NCBI GenBank assembly: GCA_013215095.1
Contig: JABSPM010000002.1
Coordinates: 9,604-70,917, forward strand
Source of the DNA: Flavobacteriaceae bacterium
GTDB lineage: Bacteria; Bacteroidota; Bacteroidia; Flavobacteriales; Flavobacteriaceae
Direction: 5' to 3'
DNA length: 61,314 bases
Shown: positions 44,315 through 52,588 of the stretch, piece after piece
Layout: every line of letters starts with the position of its first letter
Position numbering within the stretch: position 1 is the first letter of the stretch
Notes under the pieces: model-generated
Told to the model about the DNA's origin: nothing
Seen by the model: only the letters and a program-made list of their open reading frames with translations
The model's database searches: none
Position numbers and translations under genes: made by a program

Positions 44315-45169
44315 TTAGTTATAAATTTCAAATTGTTTGTTTTTAATTGCATCTTTTGTGATGTCTTTTTCTAATTGCTTAATAAACTCAAGCTTACGCT
44401 TATTAATGACGATTTGCTTTATAGTAGGCATTACATATTCTATAGGTGCAACATCGTTACGATAAAGCACATCATTAATTTGCATCAAATATACTCCTAA
44501 TGAATCTTTGAGTTGTATAAAATTAGATTTTTTTAACAGTTCTTTTTTGTTTTCAGCATTTATGACTGGAATTTTTGTCATGACCTGATTTGCCTTAATC
44601 CATATAGAATCGTTAAGACTATAAGCTTTAAACTGTATTGAAATAGAGTCTAATATCTCTTTATCTTCCTTATCAAAACGTTTAAAACGTTCTGCTACCG
44701 TTTTGATATCGTCATTATTTTCATTGATATTAATATATCTAAACTTAATGAGTTCTTCATTGAGTTTAAAGGTTTCTTTATTCCTTTGATATACTGCTTC
44801 TGCTTCTTTTCTTGTTACAACAGTATCAATATTTTGTTTTACTAAGCCTTCTAGATAGGCCTTGGTAAATAAATCTTTGCGATATTGCTCTACAAGGGCA
44901 TTAAATCTTTGTTGTTTTTCTTCAGATAAATTTACTTCAGCCCCACTTATAAGCAATTGTTGGGTTGCCCATTGATTGATAAAATTACGTACTCGAAGTA
45001 AGCTATCTTCTTTTGAAGCACCTTCAATTATAAACGCTTTTAAATCCTCCTCATAGAGATAAATATCGTTTACTCTAGCAATAGGAATACCCTCCTGTTC
45101 TTTTACAAAATATGAACAAGAGCTAAGTACTGCAATACTAACTATGATAATACTATTTCTAATCTGCAA
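44315..45169 (-). CDS. SurA/PpiC-like lipoprotein, parvulin-chaperone relative
   Basis: This 284-residue lipoprotein has a lipobox ending LSSC (Cys18), then ARVNDIYLYEEDLKAFI near 27-45, which matches the start of SurA/PpiD N-terminal domains, and RKEAEAVYQRNKETFKLNEELIKFRYI. I do not see a complete parvulin active-site domain; the C-terminal third (VYLMQINDVLYRNDVAPIEYV) resembles a degenerate one. It is probably a chaperone accessory that works with the two flanking parvulins. It directly follows the previous gene (stop and start adjacent at 45169/45170). Confidence 0.85.
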   Translation of the reverse strand: MQIRNSIIIVSIAVLSSCSYFVKEQEGIPIARVNDIYLYEEDLKAFIIEGASKEDSLLRVRNFINQWATQQLLISGAEVNLSEEKQQRFNALVEQYRKDLFTKAYLEGLVKQNIDTVVTRKEAEAVYQRNKETFKLNEELIKFRYININENNDDIKTVAERFKRFDKEDKEILDSISIQFKAYSLNDSIWIKANQVMTKIPVINAENKKELLKKSNFIQLKDSLGVYLMQINDVLYRNDVAPIEYVMPTIKQIVINKRKLEFIKQLEKDITKDAIKNKQFEIYN

Positions 45170-47116
45170 TTATCCCTTTATTTTGGCTTTTACTTTCTGT
45201 AAGACATCTTTATCTATGACCACATTATATTTTTTAGCCAATTGTTCTAACCATTCGCTTTCAAAAACAGCTTGATAGTCTCCAATTACTTTTCCTCTAG
45301 ACTCCTCAAATGTTTTTAATGCAGCTGGAAGTACTTTATTAACTTTAATAACATGGAATGTATCATTCTGCTTGTAAACTTTTGAAACACCCATTTTGAA
45401 TTTCATCCCATTAGGTATAGAACGATGATCCTTATCAAAAGTTCCATTTGTGACTATAATTTTTTGAGAATCATTAGCATTAATGGTGTCTTTAATAGTG
45501 TCGATATCCTCTCCTTTTTTCAACAATTTTGATGCTTCCTTAATAGCCTTTTTATCCCCTGTTGAAATGACAATAGCTTCTATACGCTCTGGCCATTGGT
45601 ACTTATTTTTATTCGCTTCGTAATAATTTTGTAGCGCTATAGTATCATTTTTAACCGCATTCCAAACCTTATTTTCCATTAAATCAAACAGCAACAAACC
45701 TTCTCTATATTCATTTAAAACCTGAGCATACTCCTCATTACTCTCTTCTAAATGGTCTTCATGGAACTTCATTAATTGCTTACTTAAAAATTCTTTGTAA
45801 AATCTAGAAACGATTGCATTAAATTTTTCTGAAGCATTTACTTGTTTTTGGACAGATTGTAAATACAACGCGAAGTCTTGGTAGGTGAACATTTTGTCCT
45901 TTATATTTAAAAAGACTTTATCCTTTTCTAAATCTGATGGAATTGCCCAGGTCCTATTATAATAATCTTGATTTAAAATTGACACGAAATAGTCTAAATT
46001 TTCATTAGAATTGGTTAAACCATATTGTTTTTTTAAGGTTTCTACAAAAGCCTCATTAATAACTTTAGACCTCGGATCTCTACTTACCTGTTTTTCTAGA
46101 CTTGGCTTCAAGTCATCAAAAGTTCCAATAGGTTTCTTATCGTATAATTTTACAATATGCCATCCCGAATCTGACTGAAATGGTTCTGAAAACTCTCCCA
46201 CATTTTCGATTGCAAAGGCTTCATCTTCAAACTTCACATAACTTAGTTGACTACTTTTAAAAGCTTTTAACTTTCCTCCATTAGCTGCTGAACTTGGATC
46301 TTCCGAAAATTGTTTTGCTAAAGCCTCGAACTCCTTACCCTCTTGAAGCATTTTATAAATTTCTTCAATTCTAGCTTTGGGATTAACCGAACGGTTTTTT
46401 TGAGTATTAGCAATCATGATATGTCCAACTGAGATACTTCCTTTAGATTTTCTTTTATCATGCACCTTCAAAACATGATATCCAAATTGAGTTCTGAACG
46501 GCATGGACACTTCGTTAATCTTAGTATTATAAGCTACATTTTCAAAATCATAAATCATTCTAAATCCTGAAAACCAACCTAAGTCTTCTACAAATATCGA
46601 TTCTCCATTATGTAATTCTTTTCTCAGTGTATCATAACTTTCATTTTCTAGACGCTCCTTAAAGGTTAACATTTGGTTGTACACGGACGCCGTATCTGAC
46701 TCCGTCGAATTTAGCCTAATAAGTACATGACTCACCTTAACATCATTTGAAACCCTTTCATAAGCCTCAGCCACCAAAGCATCTGTAACCTTATGATCGG
46801 TTAAATAATTTTTTGCCAGTTGCTTTTTATAACTTCCAAACTCTCTTAAGTATTTTGCTTCTTTATCAAAGCCTAAGACCTTTGCCTCTTGAAGTTTTAA
46901 TTTATAATCTACAAAAAGTTCCAAGTAGGTATCAACATCCTTTTGAGAATCATCGTGAACCAAATCTAAATTTTTATTATAAACTCTTACAAATTCTTTG
47001 GCGTAAACTGGAGTATTTTCAACACTAAAAAGAACATCATCTTTGTTTATATCCTGCGCAAATATCATTGATGTGAACCCCAATAGAAATGCGCCAATCC
47101 TAAGTTTAATTTTCAT
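45170..47116 (-). CDS. Two-domain parvulin peptidyl-prolyl isomerase
   Basis: This 648-residue exported protein has a signal peptide (MKIKLRIGAFLLGFTSMIFA-QDI). Its N-terminal helical region is followed by two consecutive PpiC/parvulin domains: one around 125-220 (VSHVLIRLN ... VSMPFRTQFGYHVLKVHDKR) and one around 230-325 (SVGHIMIANTQ ... GEFSEPFQSDSGWHIVKLYDKK). The C-terminal half (330-648) is helical, with a late strand-rich segment. It first of a four-gene operon with two other chaperone-type genes and moxR. Envelope or secreted-protein folding is the likely job; in this phylum that would include T9SS cargo and barrels. Confidence 0.9.
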   Translation of the reverse strand: MKIKLRIGAFLLGFTSMIFAQDINKDDVLFSVENTPVYAKEFVRVYNKNLDLVHDDSQKDVDTYLELFVDYKLKLQEAKVLGFDKEAKYLREFGSYKKQLAKNYLTDHKVTDALVAEAYERVSNDVKVSHVLIRLNSTESDTASVYNQMLTFKERLENESYDTLRKELHNGESIFVEDLGWFSGFRMIYDFENVAYNTKINEVSMPFRTQFGYHVLKVHDKRKSKGSISVGHIMIANTQKNRSVNPKARIEEIYKMLQEGKEFEALAKQFSEDPSSAANGGKLKAFKSSQLSYVKFEDEAFAIENVGEFSEPFQSDSGWHIVKLYDKKPIGTFDDLKPSLEKQVSRDPRSKVINEAFVETLKKQYGLTNSNENLDYFVSILNQDYYNRTWAIPSDLEKDKVFLNIKDKMFTYQDFALYLQSVQKQVNASEKFNAIVSRFYKEFLSKQLMKFHEDHLEESNEEYAQVLNEYREGLLLFDLMENKVWNAVKNDTIALQNYYEANKNKYQWPERIEAIVISTGDKKAIKEASKLLKKGEDIDTIKDTINANDSQKIIVTNGTFDKDHRSIPNGMKFKMGVSKVYKQNDTFHVIKVNKVLPAALKTFEESRGKVIGDYQAVFESEWLEQLAKKYNVVIDKDVLQKVKAKIKG

Positions 47117-47260
47117 AATTTTTTTTTTAAAAACAAAACAAAAATACTAATATTACGGAATAATACAAGTGATTTGCATCAATATAGAGACACTAATAAA
47201 ATCTAAAGTTTTCAATTTTCAGAAATCTATTTTATATTTAAGTCCTCAAATCTAGCAATT

Positions 47261-47716
47261 ATGAAATATACCATAGAGACAATCATAGACTTACCCCGCA
47301 ATGAAGTCATCAAAAAACTGGACAATATTGCAAACTTCAAACATTGGCATCGTGGTTTTATAAGTGCAGAACATGTTTATGGAACTCCTGGAGAGGTTGG
47401 AGCTAAAATGAAATTGAATTATCAATTTGGCAAACGCAAAATGGAACTCATTGAAACGATTTTGAAGCGTAATTTACCCAAAGAATTTCACGGAACTTAC
47501 GATAGTGAGGGCATTCATAACATTCAAAAAAACTACTTTACAGAAACTCCAGAGGGTAAAACCCGATGGGTCACAGAAAACGAGTTTGTTCCGACAGATT
47601 TTATGATGCATATGATGACTTTATTTATGCCCAGTGTATTTAAAAGGCAATCTCAAAAGTATCTAACAGAATTCAAAAATTTTGCAGAGAAAGGCATATC
47701 TGTTGCCAAATTATAG
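47261..47716 (+). CDS. SRPBCC-fold (START/Bet v 1-like) protein
   Basis: This 151-residue protein begins with the first strand and helix of the SRPBCC fold (MKYTIETIIDLPRNEVIKKLDNIANFKHW). It continues with paired strands (GAKMKLNYQFGKRKMELIETILKRNLP, FHGTYDSEGIHNIQKNYF, KTRWVTENEFVPTDF) and a long C-terminal helix ending KYLTEFKNFAEKGI. Such proteins form a hydrophobic pocket that binds lipids or ligands; the ligand here is unknown. It is a single gene, 15 bp from the end of the convergent YiiX-like gene. Confidence 0.88.
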   Translation: MKYTIETIIDLPRNEVIKKLDNIANFKHWHRGFISAEHVYGTPGEVGAKMKLNYQFGKRKMELIETILKRNLPKEFHGTYDSEGIHNIQKNYFTETPEGKTRWVTENEFVPTDFMMHMMTLFMPSVFKRQSQKYLTEFKNFAEKGISVAKL

Positions 47717-47730
47717 CCTATCATTAGACC

Positions 47731-48396
47731 TTAAAGCGCCTTTTCTAAGAAGTAATCGTATATTAAAGTGATATTTGGCGACACTGACATACCATTTGGA
47801 TTCAAGCCTAGTTCGCCTTCAGGGATTTTATGATTTAGCTTCTTATAATACGCTTCCCAAAACGGTAAGGTTTTATTCGTTTTTGGATTTTTAAAAGTCA
47901 TCGGATTAAGCTGAAATATTTCTGCATTTGGATTTACGTGATGATACATTTCATACAACAACTCGGAACAATAATATGCATTATCACCTATTTTATAAAT
48001 TGGGTCATAAGGAGAACCTATTAGGGTTTTCCCGTGAGCAATAGCGGCTTTAGTTCCCGTCCTAAGCTCTGGTTTTAAGACACCAACCACGACTTTTGGT
48101 TTGCCGTTAATACGATTTCGGTCTAGAAATTCTTTGACTGTTGTCATTTGCACTCCCTTAGTAACAGCTTCTAAAATTTTCAATTCATCATTATCACGAA
48201 CAACAATGGCTACGTGCGTAAAATTATATTCCAAATCTGTTTTGGTAACTTGCTCAATAGCCCCATTAATAGCGTCTTTATCTAAATCTTGAAACAGAAT
48301 ATGTCCTTCTTCTAACTGAAAAGGTTGCGACTCACATGAAAGCAAACAACAACCTAATAGTATGATAAGTATTTTTTTTATAAAAAAATAAGCCAT
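47731..48396 (-). CDS. YiiX/YebB-like NlpC/P60-superfamily hydrolase, lipoprotein
   Basis: This ~221-residue protein has a lipobox ending LLSC (Cys21 of the form starting MAYFFIKKIL). The hydrolase fold of permuted NlpC/P60 enzymes follows, with FTHVAIVVRDND (the His) and YYCSELLYEMYHHV (the catalytic Cys near 148), in the order typical of the YiiX family. The substrate is probably a peptide or lipid amide in the envelope. I start at ATG 48396; the in-frame ATG at 48411 adds MCLTR. It is 27 bp downstream of guaB in the same direction. Confidence 0.87.
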   Translation of the reverse strand: MAYFFIKKILIILLGCCLLSCESQPFQLEEGHILFQDLDKDAINGAIEQVTKTDLEYNFTHVAIVVRDNDELKILEAVTKGVQMTTVKEFLDRNRINGKPKVVVGVLKPELRTGTKAAIAHGKTLIGSPYDPIYKIGDNAYYCSELLYEMYHHVNPNAEIFQLNPMTFKNPKTNKTLPFWEAYYKKLNHKIPEGELGLNPNGMSVSPNITLIYDYFLEKAL

Positions 48397-48438
48397 TCGA
48401 GTTAAACACATAAAGCTTTTAGAAACTCATAGTTATTA

Positions 48439-49911
48439 TTACCTCGAGTAGTTTGGCGCTTCTTTTGTAATCATGACATTATGCGGATGACTCTCACTAA
48501 TCCCTGAGGATGTGATATGAACAAATTGCGCACTATCTTTTAGTGTTTTTACATCCTTTGCGCCACAATACCCCATTCCTGCTCTAAGACCTCCAACAAA
48601 TTGATGAATGCTTTCATACAATTCACCTTTGTAAGGTACACGACCAACAATGCCTTCTGGAACTAATTTTTTAATATCATCTTCGACATCTTGGAAATAA
48701 CGGTCTTTACTTCCTTGCTTCATTGCTTCTACAGAGCCCATTCCACGATAAGACTTAAACTTACGTCCTTCATATATAATGGTTTCTCCAGGTGATTCTT
48801 TTGTCCCTGCTAATAATGACCCTAACATGACACAATCTGCACCTGCTGCTATAGCTTTTGGAATATCTCCGGTGTAACGTATTCCGCCATCGGCAATAAC
48901 AGGCACTCCAGAGTCTTGAATTGCAGCAGCAACTTCCATTACCGCAGAAAGTTGCGGGAACCCAACACCTGCAACAACACGTGTTGTACATATAGACCCT
49001 GGACCAATTCCTACTTTAACCGCATCTGCCCCAGCCTCAACCAAATATTTTGCGGCAGCAGCTGTTGCTATATTTCCTACAACAACATCAAGACTTAGAA
49101 ATTTAGCTTTTAAATCCTGTAAGACTGTAACCACACCTTTGGTATGACCATGAGCAGTATCAATAACTATAGCATCTACACCAGCATTGACAAGTGCTTC
49201 AGCTCTATCAACTGCATCTCCCGTAACTCCAATAGCAGCAGCAACTCTCAATCTACCATACTTATCCTTATTAGCCATAGGTTTTTGAGTGAGCTTTGTT
49301 ATATCTCTAAACGTAATTAACCCTACTAACCTATCATCTGCATCAACTACTGGAAGTTTTTCAATTTTATTTTCTTGTAATATACCTTCGGCATCCATTA
49401 ATGAAGTCCCTTCCTTTGCCGTTACTAAGTTTTGACTTGTCATAACTTCTGTTATGGGACGTTCGTTATTTTTTTCGAAACGTAAGTCTCTATTGGTCAC
49501 AATGCCCTTTAAAATTCCTTTTGCATCTACAATAGGAATTCCTCCTATGCTATGCTCTTTCATATTTTGCTTAGCATCTAATACGATGGCATCTAATGGA
49601 AGCGTCACGGGATCTATAATCATACCACTTTCTGCACGTTTTACCTTTCTCACCTGCGCCGCTTGAGCCTCAGCCGTCATATTTTTATGAAGTACACCAA
49701 TACCTCCTTCACGCGCCATAGCAATTGCCATTTGACTTTCTGTAACAGTATCCATAGCAGCAGATATCATAGGTACATTAAGTGTAATGTTCCTTGTAAA
49801 TTTGCTTTGAATACTAACTTCTCTTGGTAATATCTCGGAATATGCTGGAACCAAAAGGACGTCGTCATAAGTAAGACCTTGCCCAACAATTTTGTTCTGA
49901 TGTGATGTCAT
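48439..49911 (-). CDS. guaB: Inosine-5'-monophosphate dehydrogenase
   Basis: This 490-residue enzyme oxidises IMP to XMP for guanine nucleotide synthesis. The catalytic (beta/alpha)8 barrel starts [18 protein letters not shown] near residue 12. Two CBS domains are inserted at about 95-205 ([33 protein letters not shown]). The barrel then resumes with [20 protein letters not shown] near 298-317, holding the catalytic Cys, and the flap region [10 protein letters not shown]. Complete and normal length. A promoter box lies 24-31 bases upstream. Confidence 0.97.
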   Translation of the reverse strand: MTSHQNKIVGQGLTYDDVLLVPAYSEILPREVSIQSKFTRNITLNVPMISAAMDTVTESQMAIAMAREGGIGVLHKNMTAEAQAAQVRKVKRAESGMIIDPVTLPLDAIVLDAKQNMKEHSIGGIPIVDAKGILKGIVTNRDLRFEKNNERPITEVMTSQNLVTAKEGTSLMDAEGILQENKIEKLPVVDADDRLVGLITFRDITKLTQKPMANKDKYGRLRVAAAIGVTGDAVDRAEALVNAGVDAIVIDTAHGHTKGVVTVLQDLKAKFLSLDVVVGNIATAAAAKYLVEAGADAVKVGIGPGSICTTRVVAGVGFPQLSAVMEVAAAIQDSGVPVIADGGIRYTGDIPKAIAAGADCVMLGSLLAGTKESPGETIIYEGRKFKSYRGMGSVEAMKQGSKDRYFQDVEDDIKKLVPEGIVGRVPYKGELYESIHQFVGGLRAGMGYCGAKDVKTLKDSAQFVHITSSGISESHPHNVMITKEAPNYSR

Positions 49912-49934
49912 TGCAATTAGATTTTAATTGCGTG

Positions 49935-49942
49935 CAAATATA
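49935..49942 (-). promoter_or_regulatory. -7 promoter box of guaB
   Basis: TATATTTG on the minus strand, 23 bases before the guaB ATG. No clear -33 TTG at normal spacing. Confidence 0.5.
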
Positions 49943-50439
49943 CTATTTTTAGTTTAGACTTCTTAAAAAAAGAAAAACAATCTCCCTAAGCCTTTTTACG
50001 CATTTCTAAACCAAGACATTAAGTGCGACATTTGAAGATAGGATTCCTACACAAAACTAAGTATAGAGACTCGCACTATAGCAGCGAAATATATGCTAAA
50101 CCATAGTAAAACCTGCTACTGAAAACACGCCTTTATCAGATGTAAAAGGAGCGATGTGATACTTCGGTCAAAAACTAAGTTTGAACTACTTTACAAGTCT
50201 AAAGCCATTGATACGTTTGCAAAAAACAAAACACAACTAAGAAAATTCATCAATAATTAGGCATTCTAAGCAGCTACAAAAACAGCTCTTATTATTAATC
50301 CATGAAAAAAAAAACACGGTTTATAACAGGGAAATTTTCAATTTAAACACGCAAAAACAACGTTTTATTTTCGTTTTATTTTCATATTTTCACTATTTTG
50401 AATACCTAAATAACACTATATACTAAATTATAAATCGCC
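49943..50439. other. Gene-free stretch
   Basis: About 500 bases between guaB and the sterol-desaturase-like gene. I see no coding frame, RNA gene or repeat; only short AT-rich tracts and scattered stops. Confidence 0.5.
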
Positions 50440-51714
50440 ATGGAAACCTACGCTACGGCATTATTATACGCCATACCTATCTTTACAACTTTAGTGCTCT
50501 TAGAAATTGGCTATGGCTATTTTATTAAAAAGCAAAGTCACAACGCAATGGACACTATAGCGAGCTTAAGCTCTGGGCTTACCAATATTATAAAAGATTC
50601 ACTTGGATTAATTTTCGTTTTAGTATCCTATCCTTTTCTTTTAGAGCATCTCGCCATCTTTAGTATAAAATCGCATTGGATGATATATATTTCAGCCTTT
50701 ATTGCATTAGATTTTGCTTCATATTGGAACCATAGACTTTGCCATAAAATTAATTTTTTTTGGAATATACATGTCATTCATCACAGTAGTGAAGAGTTCA
50801 ATTTGGCTTGTGCTTTACGCCAAAGTATCTCTAATATTATTGGATATTTTCCGCTTTTATTGATTCCTGCCGCGATTATAGGTATTCCAAATGCCGTTAT
50901 AGCTCTTTTGGCTCCAATTCATTTGTTTGCGCAATTTTGGTATCACACCAAACATATTGGAAAACTCGGTTTCTTAGAATATATTATTGTTACACCATCG
51001 CAACATCGTGTACACCATGCAATTAATACGATTTATTTAGACAAAAACCTATCTGCTATATTTTGCATTTGGGACCGCGCGTTTGGAACCTTTCAAGAAG
51101 AACTGGATGATGTACCTCCTGTTTACGGTGTTTTGAAGCAACCCAAAACTTGGAATCCAGTGCTTATTAATTTCCAACACCTATGGTTACTCATCAAAGA
51201 TGCATGGCATACTAAAAACTATTTTGATAAATTACGAATTTGGTTTATGCCTACAGGTTGGCGCCCAAAAGATGTCGCACGACAATTCCCAATAAATATT
51301 ATTGAAGACCCTTACACCATGGAAAAATACAATACTAAACCTTCCACCGCTTTGATATATTATTCCATATTTCAACTGTTATTTACAAATGCCTTACTGT
51401 ATTTTATGTTTTACAACTTTGGCAATATCAATTTTAACGACTTACTGACCTATGGCGTAATTATCTTTTTGGGCATCTTCAGTTACACTATGCTTATGGA
51501 TAAACAAAAATATGCTCTAGGTTTTTCTCTAATTTTCTGTTGTTTAGGATTTTATACGATACTATCCACCGAGGATTGGTTTGGATTTAATTCATATTGG
51601 ACTTATGGTGGTTATTTTATCTTAGGCTACTTCATTATTACTTTAATTGGCAGCATTTATTTTTCAATCAAAAAAACCACTATTTTTAACCAACCACCTC
51701 TTACTTTGTCTTAA
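50440..51714 (+). CDS. Sterol desaturase / fatty acid hydroxylase-family membrane protein
   Basis: This 424-residue protein has about eight hydrophobic helices and the di-iron histidine boxes of the sterol-desaturase family. These are NHRLCHKINFFWNIHVIHHSSEEFN in two parts near residues 92-117 (HRLCH, then HVIHHSS) and SQHRVHHAIN near 187-196. N-terminal helices lie at about 5-75 and a C-terminal extension of four helices at about 305-415 is unusual in length for the core family. It presumably hydroxylates or desaturates a membrane lipid; the substrate is unknown. Its stop overlaps by 4 bases the stop of a small ORF on the other strand. Confidence 0.9.
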   Translation: METYATALLYAIPIFTTLVLLEIGYGYFIKKQSHNAMDTIASLSSGLTNIIKDSLGLIFVLVSYPFLLEHLAIFSIKSHWMIYISAFIALDFASYWNHRLCHKINFFWNIHVIHHSSEEFNLACALRQSISNIIGYFPLLLIPAAIIGIPNAVIALLAPIHLFAQFWYHTKHIGKLGFLEYIIVTPSQHRVHHAINTIYLDKNLSAIFCIWDRAFGTFQEELDDVPPVYGVLKQPKTWNPVLINFQHLWLLIKDAWHTKNYFDKLRIWFMPTGWRPKDVARQFPINIIEDPYTMEKYNTKPSTALIYYSIFQLLFTNALLYFMFYNFGNINFNDLLTYGVIIFLGIFSYTMLMDKQKYALGFSLIFCCLGFYTILSTEDWFGFNSYWTYGGYFILGYFIITLIGSIYFSIKKTTIFNQPPLTLS

Positions 51715-51851
51715 ATTAAAGGACATCGCTTGCAATTGGATTTATTTTTTTTTTTAAACTTTTTACAGCATTTCTTTTTTTTATCAAGCACAGGAGAGTC
51801 GAAAGGCTCCATAGCCGCTAAGACATTTGCTGTGTTTAAAATATTGGACAT
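51711..51851 (-). CDS. Small Cys- and Lys-rich protein (46 residues)
   Basis: An uninterrupted frame from ATG 51849-51851 to TAA 51711-51713. It starts MSNILNTANVLAAMEPFDSP (20 residues) and continues with a strongly basic, cysteine-rich tail holding KKKKCCKKFKKKN and then CKRC with a final PLI. Four cysteines in a CC...C-x-x-C arrangement and about twelve lysines suggest metal or nucleic acid binding, or a redox peptide. The family is unknown to me; the character differs from random AT-rich sequence. It lies in a gene-free stretch between the sterol-desaturase-like gene and ferritin, transcribed towards neither. Confidence 0.5.
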   Translation of the reverse strand: MSNILNTANVLAAMEPFDSPVLDKKKKCCKKFKKKNKSNCKRCPLI

Positions 51852-52006
51852 ATTAGGTATTTCAATAGGGATTACAAAAGTAATCAAAAATAAATCAATT
51901 TATGCTTAATAAGGCTGTCACATCTTATTTTTAAAAACTACAAATACCTCATTTTTAAACCATTGAATTCTAAAAAATTCTATTCACATTCAATCAAGAG
52001 ACTAAA

Positions 52007-52513
52007 CTACTCTTGATTTTCATTAGCTCTGGCAATCACATTAATATCTCTATCAAATAAATATTGCCCTGCTTTTTCATCTCCAATAATGGTTAATTTA
52101 TCCAATAATGTTCTCGCCATAGCCTCTTCTTCAAGCTGTTCTGTAACATACCATTGCATAAAATTGTGCACATTATATTCTTTATGTTGTAAGCATTCAA
52201 AAATAATATGATTGATTTGCTCTGTTACAAAGACTTCACTACTTAAAAACATATCAAACAATTCATTTAATGAATTGAAATCACCTTTCGGTTTTTCTAA
52301 AAGCGGAATACTCACCTTACCGCCACGCTCATTTACAAATTTCACCAATTTGGTCATATGTAAGCGCTCTTCCTCAGATTGTGCATAAAAAAACTCAGCT
52401 ACACCATTATACCCATTAGCATCTGCCCAAGATGCCATTGCTAAATATTGCATTGATGCTGTTGCTTCGTATTTAATTTGATTGTTTAATAAATTTTCTA
52501 TTGTTGAATTCAT
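52007..52513 (-). CDS. Ferritin
   Basis: This 168-residue four-helix-bundle iron-storage protein begins NSTIENLLNNQIKYEATASMQYLAMASWA. It carries di-iron ferroxidase ligands: E in NNQIKYEA near 17, E and H in AQSEEERLHMTKLV near 49-53, and E plus Q late in the sequence (YVTEQLEEEA near 128-135). Length and motifs fit the non-haem FtnA type. It lies 75 bp downstream of the TonB-receptor gene on the same strand and may be co-expressed with it. Its Lys/Asp-rich tail is unremarkable. Confidence 0.95.
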   Translation of the reverse strand: MNSTIENLLNNQIKYEATASMQYLAMASWADANGYNGVAEFFYAQSEEERLHMTKLVKFVNERGGKVSIPLLEKPKGDFNSLNELFDMFLSSEVFVTEQINHIIFECLQHKEYNVHNFMQWYVTEQLEEEAMARTLLDKLTIIGDEKAGQYLFDRDINVIARANENQE

Positions 52514-52588
52514 AAGTTCTATTTAATGCTAATGTAATTGAAATTTAATGTACTTCAATACTTATTGTTAATTTTTTATTTCCAGAAG

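Noticed and set aside
51992-52018. Hairpin AATCAAGAG/CTCTTGATT at the ferritin 3' end as terminator
   Set aside because: The stem is good but no T-run follows on the minus strand, so I do not call it a terminator.
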